Under the pieces are notes generated by a model. It searched no databases, was not told the origin of the DNA, and saw only the letters and a list, made by a program, of their open reading frames with translations. A DNA stretch of 19,413 nucleotides from Lachnospiraceae bacterium (GTDB lineage: Bacteria; Bacillota; Clostridia; Lachnospirales; Lachnospiraceae), in contig CAAGJU010000184.1 of NCBI GenBank assembly GCA_900770225.1, positions 1-19,413 of the forward strand, given 5' to 3'. Below are positions 14,652-19,413 of this stretch, in pieces. The translations under genes were made by a program, and so were the position numbers. The first letter of the stretch is position 1. Each line of letters opens with the position of its first letter.

Positions 14652-16085
14652 TTACACACGCTTCGCGTGTGACGAGTCTGTCTGCATGGTCTGCACGGTC
14701 TGCATCGACCACGCACTGACAGCAGGTCGGCTGCCCTCAAAGCGGACGATCAGTTCCGGATTCGTCTCCGTGTAATCAGGATAGAACCTCGTCGTCATGA
14801 CATACGCACCGTCATTGACATAGATCTCCAGGATGGAGGTGTCTGCGAGGATGCGCAGTGTATGGATATCTCCGGTCCTGCATTTCCTGATCGTTCTTCC
14901 GCATCCGGCTTTTTCGGAGAGCTGCAGTGAAAGCACCCCGTCTGCGAATGTCAGAACGGCATCGTCAAGGCCGAAGATGATCTTCCAGCTCTTCCCGCCC
15001 TCAGGCCAGGATGCGATGATATCGCCGGCGCCGTCCGGGATTGTGATCTGTCCCTCCGGATCCGCCTGCAGAGGATCGCTCCGCAGTTCTGTCAGCTCCT
15101 CAGCCGGCGTCTGATATATCCTGCCGCCCTCTGCCCGGAGCACACGCGGCACCGTCAGGCAGTTCTCCCAGTAGGGATCGCAGGCAGCTGTCGCATTTCT
15201 GTACGGCGCATCCGGCATGCCGACCCAGCCGATCAGCAGCCGCCTGCCCGTACCGTCTTCAAACGTCTGCGGTGCGTAAAAATCAAAGCCGTAATCCCAC
15301 TCTTCAAAATCATGCAGGTGCTGTTTTTCTTCGATCCGGCCGTCCACACGGAAATATCCGGATTCGTAGATATTCTGGAAGCGAAACTCCTCGGATGCCA
15401 CGCCCTGCGGACAGATACCGAGGAAGTTTTCCCCGTCCAGTGAAAAATAATCGGGGCACTCCCACATATAGCCGAACCGTTCATCCGACTGCAGCGTCTT
15501 CGCGAGCTTCCAGGTTTTCCCGTCCCCGCTGACATAGAGCAGAACCTCGCCGTGATCGGTCTCCGCCTGATGATCCGGGCCCGCCACTCGCGCACCCAGG
15601 ACCATGTAATATTTTCCGTTCTCCTTCCACACCTTCGGGTCACGCACGTGACAGGTGCAGTCAGAAGGATAATCTGCGTTGACCAGAACCGTCTGCTTCG
15701 CACCGAAGTGCTCCCCGTCTGTCTCTACGAGGATCTCATTGGCCTGCCGTCCGCTGTAGGTATAGTCGTGATCGCCCGGCAGTTTGACATTGCCCGTGTA
15801 GTACAGGCGGATCCCGTCATCCTCCACCAGCGCCGACCCGGAATAGCAGCCGTCGTGGTCCACCGGATCGACCGGCCAGAACGGAACGCCCCGGAACGAG
15901 AGCTCTGTGAGCGAGGGGCCCGCATAGTGACCCCACGTTCTCACTTTTCTCCCGTCCGGTCCCGGCGTATTGGGTGAATACTGGAAAAATATATGGTATT
16001 CGCCCTGATACCGGCAGAGCCCGTTCGGATCATTCAGCCACCCGTCAGGCGGCATCAGATGGTAATGCATTCTCCAGTTTTTCAT
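14652..16085 (-). CDS. scrB: GH32 sucrose-6-phosphate hydrolase (beta-fructofuranosidase)
   Basis: Cleaves sucrose-6-phosphate from ScrA into glucose-6-phosphate and fructose in the cytosol; there is no signal peptide. The five-bladed propeller carries the GH32 signature WLNDPNG (16-22) with nucleophile Asp19, then the RDP motif (148-150) that fixes fructose, and the acid/base Glu209 in WECPD. A C-terminal beta-sandwich (from about 330; LRILADTSILEIYVNDGAYVMTTR cut short here as LEIYVNDGAYVMTTR) completes it. The 477 residues are normal. Its ATG overlaps the scrA stop by 4 bases (ATGA), with GAGG seven bases upstream, so translation is coupled. The C-terminal tail (SMQTVQTMQTDSSHAKRV) comes from short GTCTGCAYG DNA repeats and looks unconserved. 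The symbol rests on the neighbour; other fructosides are possible substrates. Confidence 0.92.
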   Translation of the reverse strand: MKNWRMHYHLMPPDGWLNDPNGLCRYQGEYHIFFQYSPNTPGPDGRKVRTWGHYAGPSLTELSFRGVPFWPVDPVDHDGCYSGSALVEDDGIRLYYTGNVKLPGDHDYTYSGRQANEILVETDGEHFGAKQTVLVNADYPSDCTCHVRDPKVWKENGKYYMVLGARVAGPDHQAETDHGEVLLYVSGDGKTWKLAKTLQSDERFGYMWECPDYFSLDGENFLGICPQGVASEEFRFQNIYESGYFRVDGRIEEKQHLHDFEEWDYGFDFYAPQTFEDGTGRRLLIGWVGMPDAPYRNATAACDPYWENCLTVPRVLRAEGGRIYQTPAEELTELRSDPLQADPEGQITIPDGAGDIIASWPEGGKSWKIIFGLDDAVLTFADGVLSLQLSEKAGCGRTIRKCRTGDIHTLRILADTSILEIYVNDGAYVMTTRFYPDYTETNPELIVRFEGSRPAVSAWSMQTVQTMQTDSSHAKRV

Positions 16086-18016
16086 GGTTCAACCTCAATG
16101 ACCGGATCACCGGGTTTCACCGGACCTGATGTCTTAACGGCTCTGACTTCCTTGTAATCCTCCGTATTGGAGATAATGACAGGCGTCGTCACCTTATAAC
16201 CCTCGTTCTGGATCGTATCGATATCGAATTCCAGAAGAAGATCGCCCTTCTTTACGATATCGCCGGAGCTCACATGCGGTGTATAGCCCTTTCCGTTCAG
16301 CTTGACCGTATCGATGCCCACATGAATGAGAACCTCAACACCGCTGTCAGAAGCAACAGCCACCGCGTGCTTCGTGTCGAACATCATCTCGACCGTGCCG
16401 TCAAAAGGTGCCACCACTCTGCCGACTGAGGGCTGGATCGCCATGCCCTTGCCGAGCAGCTCCGCTGCGAATGTCGGATCGTCAACATCAGAAGAAGGAA
16501 TCGCTGTTCCCTCGATCGGTGCATATACAGTCTGCACGCCGCCTGCCTCTGCTTTCTTTTCCTCTTCCGCGTGGATCTCTTCCGCTTTCGCTTCCGGGAT
16601 GCCGGCCGCTGCCGCGCCTTTTTCCTCCATCACCTTATCCGGATCCTTAAAGGTGATGAACGACACAGCAAAAGCAACCGCGAAGGAAACCAGCATAACG
16701 ATCGCATACTGCAGCCAGAAATCCGTCGTGATCAGGAAACCGAAAAGTCCCGTGATACCGTAGGCGGTAGCCTTGATGCCGAACCAGGACGCCAGCATAC
16801 CGCCGATGGCGCCGCCGCAGCATCCGGCGATAAACGGTGTACGATAACGGATGTTCACACCGAAGATAGCCGGCTCGGTGATACCGAGGAAAGCTGACAG
16901 CGAAGACGGCAGAGCGAGCTCCTTCGTCTTCGGATTTTTGGATTTAAAAGCAACTGCCATGGCAGCAGCTCCCTGTCCTACATTGGCTGCTGTAGCTACA
17001 GGCATCCAGATATTGGCCGGCGGATTTTCGCTGACCATCTGTGCCTCGATCATATTGTACATGTGATGGAAGCCGGCCACAACCGTAAACGCATAGAAGA
17101 AGCCGACGAGCAGTCCGCCGATGCCGAACGGCAGCTGGATGAGCGTCGTCGCCGCGAGCAGGATCCAGTCCTCAACGACCTTGAAAATCGGTCCGATGAT
17201 CGTCATCGTCAGTACGCCGGTGACAAGAACCGTCACGAGCGGTGTGACAAACAGGTCGATCATCTCCGGTACATGCTTATGCAGCCATTTTTCCAGAAAG
17301 CTCATGAACAGAATGGCGATGATGACAGGGATGACATGGCCCTGGTAGCCTGTCTGCTGGATCGTCAGTCCGAAGACATGCCATACGGGGATCGACTCTC
17401 CTGCTGCCTGCATCGAAGCCACGCTCCATGCGTTCACCAGGTTCGGATGGATCATCACGAAGCCGATAACCGCTGCGAGATAGGGATTGCCTCCGAATTT
17501 CTTTGCGGCACTGATGGCGATCAGGATCGGCAGCATGGTCAGCGCCGCGCCTGCCATCAGATTGATCATGGCATAATAATCGCTGTCCGCCATATCCGGG
17601 AAGGCCTGTGACAGACCGCCGAGCAGTCCGTTCAGGAGACCCGAAGCAACGATGGCCGGGATGATCGGAACGAATACATCACCCAGCGTCTTGATGCCGC
17701 GCATGAACCAGTTCTGCTTCTGCGCTGCTGCTTCCCTGGCCGTCTCCTTGGTCCCCGCCTCTACGCCGGAGATCGCAATGAACTCGTCAAAGACCTTGTT
17801 CACCGTGCCGGTGCCGAAGATCACCTGCAGCTGGCCGGATGCCTCAAAGCATCCCTTGACGCCGTCTACATTTTCAACGCCTTCCTTGTTGACCTTTGCA
17901 TTGTCCCTGATTACCAGACGAAGTCTTGTGGCGCAGTGCGCAGCCGAGGCTACGTTTGACGCTCCTCCGATGTTATCGAGGACTCCCTGTGCGGCCTTTC
18001 TGTAATCCAGTGCCAT
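16082..18016 (-). CDS. scrA: PTS sucrose-type EIIBCA permease
   Basis: Membrane permease that imports and phosphorylates sucrose. The 644 residues hold all three domains. EIIB (1-85) has the phospho-Cys28 in AAHCATRLRL. EIIC (about 100-460) has many membrane helices and the motifs GFHHMYNMIEAQ and GITEPAIFGV. After an Ala/Glu-rich linker (about 465-493), EIIA (about 495-644) has His550 in DTKHAVAV and the phospho-His565 in LIHVGIDTV. A fused EIIA means no separate EIIA-Glc is needed. The ATG at 18016 has AGGAGGAGAAAT before it. An ATG six codons earlier runs through that ribosome site and is rejected. The next gene is a sucrose-6-phosphate hydrolase, which supports sucrose over beta-glucosides or trehalose. 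Confidence 0.94.
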   Translation of the reverse strand: MALDYRKAAQGVLDNIGGASNVASAAHCATRLRLVIRDNAKVNKEGVENVDGVKGCFEASGQLQVIFGTGTVNKVFDEFIAISGVEAGTKETAREAAAQKQNWFMRGIKTLGDVFVPIIPAIVASGLLNGLLGGLSQAFPDMADSDYYAMINLMAGAALTMLPILIAISAAKKFGGNPYLAAVIGFVMIHPNLVNAWSVASMQAAGESIPVWHVFGLTIQQTGYQGHVIPVIIAILFMSFLEKWLHKHVPEMIDLFVTPLVTVLVTGVLTMTIIGPIFKVVEDWILLAATTLIQLPFGIGGLLVGFFYAFTVVAGFHHMYNMIEAQMVSENPPANIWMPVATAANVGQGAAAMAVAFKSKNPKTKELALPSSLSAFLGITEPAIFGVNIRYRTPFIAGCCGGAIGGMLASWFGIKATAYGITGLFGFLITTDFWLQYAIVMLVSFAVAFAVSFITFKDPDKVMEEKGAAAAGIPEAKAEEIHAEEEKKAEAGGVQTVYAPIEGTAIPSSDVDDPTFAAELLGKGMAIQPSVGRVVAPFDGTVEMMFDTKHAVAVASDSGVEVLIHVGIDTVKLNGKGYTPHVSSGDIVKKGDLLLEFDIDTIQNEGYKVTTPVIISNTEDYKEVRAVKTSGPVKPGDPVIEVEP

Positions 18017-18066
18017 ATTTCTCCTCCTGATCATTGAGTGTGCGTGTCACGGAGCCTGTGCAGACC

Positions 18067-18142
18067 GGAAAAACCGGCCGTCCTTCCCGCAGCATTTTCT
18101 CTGTGGAAAAACCGGCCGTCCTTTCCGCAGCATTTTCTCTGT
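18067..18142 (-). repeat. 38-bp tandem duplication in the scrA leader
   Basis: Units 18067-18104 and 18105-18142 are identical except for one base (C at 18086, T at 18124). Each contains AAAAACCGGCCGTCCTT and GCAGCATTTTCTCTGT. The array is inside the predicted 210-base leader of scrA, ending 51 bases before the start codon. On the minus strand each unit reads GGACGGCCGG followed by TTTTT, but neither has a clean preceding stem, so I do not call them terminators. Confidence 0.92.
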
Positions 18143-18198
18143 GGCACGGCATCACGTTAGATAGTAGAAAAGTAACTGCTACCGGTAAAAAAAGAATA

Positions 18199-18213
18199 GT
18201 TTTGGTGCAAAAC
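18199..18213. promoter_or_regulatory. Candidate operator downstream of the scrA promoter
   Basis: GTTTTG-GTG-CAAAAC is a perfect 6-bp inverted repeat with a 3-base centre, 13-27 bases downstream of the predicted transcription start. The position and form suit a repressor such as a LacI-family ScrR, but no regulator gene is in the window. On the minus strand it is followed by TATTC and seven T, so a weak attenuator is an alternative. A second palindrome, ATTATTT-A-AAATAAT (18220-18234), covers the start site. Confidence 0.5.
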
Positions 18214-18232
18214 GAACAAATTATTTAAAATA

Positions 18233-18261
18233 ATTATATAAATACTGTTCATTTTTGTAAA
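18233..18261 (-). promoter_or_regulatory. Sigma-A-type promoter for the scrA operon
   Basis: On the minus strand TTTACA (complement of 18256-18261, 5 of 6) and a perfect TATAAT (complement of 18233-18238) are 17 bases apart. Transcription would begin near 18226, giving a leader of about 210 bases before scrA. Confidence 0.82.
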
Positions 18262-18437
18262 CCGCCAAGCGAAAATTATTTCCATAAAAATCAACAGGAG
18301 AATTTATACAAATCGCCGCGTCATCAGCTGACAGATCTGACAAAAATGTCCGGCTGCACGCAGTCATTCGATGCTTTTTTCATTGTCAGTCCGTACTCCG
18401 TCATCGGTCATTCAACATTTTTAATTGTCAGTCCCCC
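18262..18437. other. Non-coding gap between uvrB and the scrA promoter
   Basis: No gene is visible in these 176 bases. The left part is AT-rich upstream promoter DNA. The right part has an imperfect direct repeat: ATTGTCAGTCC at 18382 and again at 18424 (period 42), each followed by a TCAGTC/TCATC-like stretch that runs into the end of uvrB. I found no convincing terminator for uvrB; GACATTTTTGTC near 18340 has only a 4-bp stem. Confidence 0.4.
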
Positions 18438-19376
18438 TCAGTCATCCTCCATACGTTTTTTCAGCTCCGTGATCTTATCCCGGATCTCAGCGGCCATCTC
18501 GAAATTCAGTTCCGCTGCCGCCGCGCGCATCTGCTTCTCCAGCTTGTGCATCAGGCGGTCGAACTCCTTCTTCGTCATCAGAGAAGGATCCTTCTCAAAT
18601 TTCTTCTCATCCTCCGCCGCATCCTTTGAGATACTGATGAGATCGCTGACCTTCTTCCGGATCGTCTGCGGCGTGATGTGATGTTCCTCATTGTATTTCT
18701 GCTGGATCGCCCGACGGCGGTTGGTCTCGTCAATGGCATGGCGCATGGAATCCGTCACGGTATCCGCATACATGATGACATGGCCGTCCACGTTACGGGC
18801 CGCACGTCCGATCGTCTGGATCAGTGATGTCTCTGACCGGAGGAAGCCCTCCTTATCCGCATCGAGGATAGCGACCAGCGTGATCTCCGGAATATCCAGA
18901 CCCTCACGGAGAAGGTTGATGCCAACGAGTACATCGAATTCATCCAGACGCATATCCCGGATGAGCTTGGCCCGCTCGAGCGCGTCGATGTCGCTGTGGA
19001 GATAATTCACGCGGATGCCGGCCTCTTTCATGTATTTCGTGAGATCCTCAGCCATGCGCTTGGTCAGTGTCGTCACAAGCACCTTGTGATGCTCCGCGGT
19101 CTCCTTTCTGATCTCTCCGATCAGATCATCGATCTGACCCTCCACCGGGCGCACGGAGATCTCCGGATCGAGAAGTCCGGTCGGTCTGATGATCTGCTCC
19201 GCGCGCAGCATCTCATGATTCTCCTCGTACTCGCCCGGTGTGGCGGATACAAAAAGAATCTGGTCGATCTTCTGCTCGAACTCCTCAAACGAAAGCGGAC
19301 GGTTGTCCAGCGCCGAAGGCAGACGGAAGCCGTAGTCCACAAGCGTCGTCTTGCGCGACCGGTCTCCTGCGTACAT
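18438..19376 (-). CDS. uvrB: UvrABC excision nuclease subunit B, C-terminal part (truncated by contig end)
   Basis: DNA damage-verifying helicase-like subunit of nucleotide excision repair. 312 native residues are present, from MYAGDRSRKTTLVDYGF to the stop. This is about half of a roughly 660-residue protein; the Walker A box, beta-hairpin and N-terminal lobe are missing. Visible parts are LFVSATPGEY (41-50), TTLTKRMAEDL (102-112), LHSDI, GINLLREGLDIPE (152-164), LDADKEGFLRS and motif VI QTIGRAARN (187-195). The C-terminal UVR helix pair that contacts UvrC (KLEKQMRAAAAELNFEMAAE region) ends the protein. Apparent start codons further right translate adapter sequence (MLFRS or MCSSDL) and are not real. 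The ATG at 19374-19376 is an internal codon. Confidence 0.95.
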   Translation of the reverse strand: MYAGDRSRKTTLVDYGFRLPSALDNRPLSFEEFEQKIDQILFVSATPGEYEENHEMLRAEQIIRPTGLLDPEISVRPVEGQIDDLIGEIRKETAEHHKVLVTTLTKRMAEDLTKYMKEAGIRVNYLHSDIDALERAKLIRDMRLDEFDVLVGINLLREGLDIPEITLVAILDADKEGFLRSETSLIQTIGRAARNVDGHVIMYADTVTDSMRHAIDETNRRRAIQQKYNEEHHITPQTIRKKVSDLISISKDAAEDEKKFEKDPSLMTKKEFDRLMHKLEKQMRAAAAELNFEMAAEIRDKITELKKRMEDD

Positions 19377-19413
19377 AGATCGGAAGAGCACACGTCTGAA
19401 CTCCAGTCACACA
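19377..19413. other. Illumina adapter contamination at the contig end
   Basis: From 19377 the sequence is AGATCGGAAGAGC followed by ACACGTCTGAACTCCAGTCAC, a perfect 34-base match to the standard TruSeq read-1 adapter. The last three bases ACA would be the start of a sample index. The junction falls inside uvrB, right after its MYAGD codons. Confidence 0.98.

Noticed and set aside
14518..14712. A 64-residue minus-strand Cys-rich frame with two AAC(I/V)EER repeats
   Set aside because: It overlaps the end of the GH32 gene in another frame, has no good ribosome site, and its repeats come from the 33-bp DNA duplication.
18067..18142. Possible CRISPR array
   Set aside because: Only two direct copies with no spacer between them. 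No array or cas gene is present anywhere in the window.
18170..18190. AGTAACTGCTACCGG, similar to part of a RAT antiterminator site of the LicT/SacT type
   Set aside because: It reads in the right sense only on the plus strand, opposite to scrA, and the rest of the site is missing.

Overview
This is an assembled contig from a bacterium of the phylum Bacillota, most likely class Clostridia and probably Lachnospiraceae-like (inference). The evidence is a membrane-anchored RNase Y, the gene order recA-recX-rny, a Gram-positive LexA box (CGAAC-N4-GTTCG) at recA, a clostridial-type L,D-transpeptidase beside ddl and murF, strong AGGAGG ribosome sites, and a tRNA without an encoded CCA end. The contents are chromosomal housekeeping and carbohydrate genes. 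I see no insertion sequence, prophage, CRISPR array, toxin-antitoxin pair or defence island. The right end is not biological: the last 37 bases begin with a perfect Illumina adapter and cut off uvrB.

Layout. 1-425 (+): 3' end of a YcxB-like membrane protein, ending at a shared terminator. 520-4767 (-): a cell-wall operon read L,D-transpeptidase, ddl, murF, with a consensus promoter at 4912-4940. 5020-5940 (-): a COG1092-type methyltransferase with a leader that could fold in two ways. 6191-6261 (-): tRNA-Gly(CCC) with its own promoter and terminator. 6508-6999 (+): a gamma-carbonic-anhydrase-like protein. 7187-10584 (-): rny, recX and recA, with a LexA-controlled promoter for recA-recX and a separate promoter for rny. 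10585-11032: a long intergenic stretch with several inverted repeats. 11033-18016 (-): a sugar block read scrA (sucrose EIIBCA), a GH32 sucrose-6-phosphate hydrolase, ptsH, ptsI and glgA. 18438-19376 (-): C-terminal half of uvrB.

How the genes fit together. In the sugar block, PEP phosphate passes from EI (ptsI) to HPr (ptsH) to the EIIA and EIIB domains of ScrA, which imports sucrose as sucrose-6-phosphate. The GH32 enzyme cleaves this to glucose-6-phosphate and fructose, and glycogen synthase can store the surplus glucose. scrA and the GH32 gene overlap by 4 bases and are probably coupled. The scrA promoter is followed by a long leader with a LacI-type palindrome and a 38-bp tandem duplication. 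In the cell-wall block, Ddl makes D-Ala-D-Ala, MurF adds it to the UDP-MurNAc-tripeptide, and the L,D-transpeptidase is placed to make crosslinks in the finished wall.

I did not find a new multi-gene system. The points most worth a second look are departures from family rules inside ordinary genes: HPr with Lys where the regulatory Ser46 belongs, an L,D-transpeptidase with SNGC instead of SHGC, a gamma-carbonic-anhydrase homologue lacking the RGD aspartate, and MurF carrying three 12-residue tandem repeats. Next come several unexplained non-coding structures, chiefly the methyltransferase leader, the 25-bp hairpin between glgA and recA, and the scrA leader repeats.
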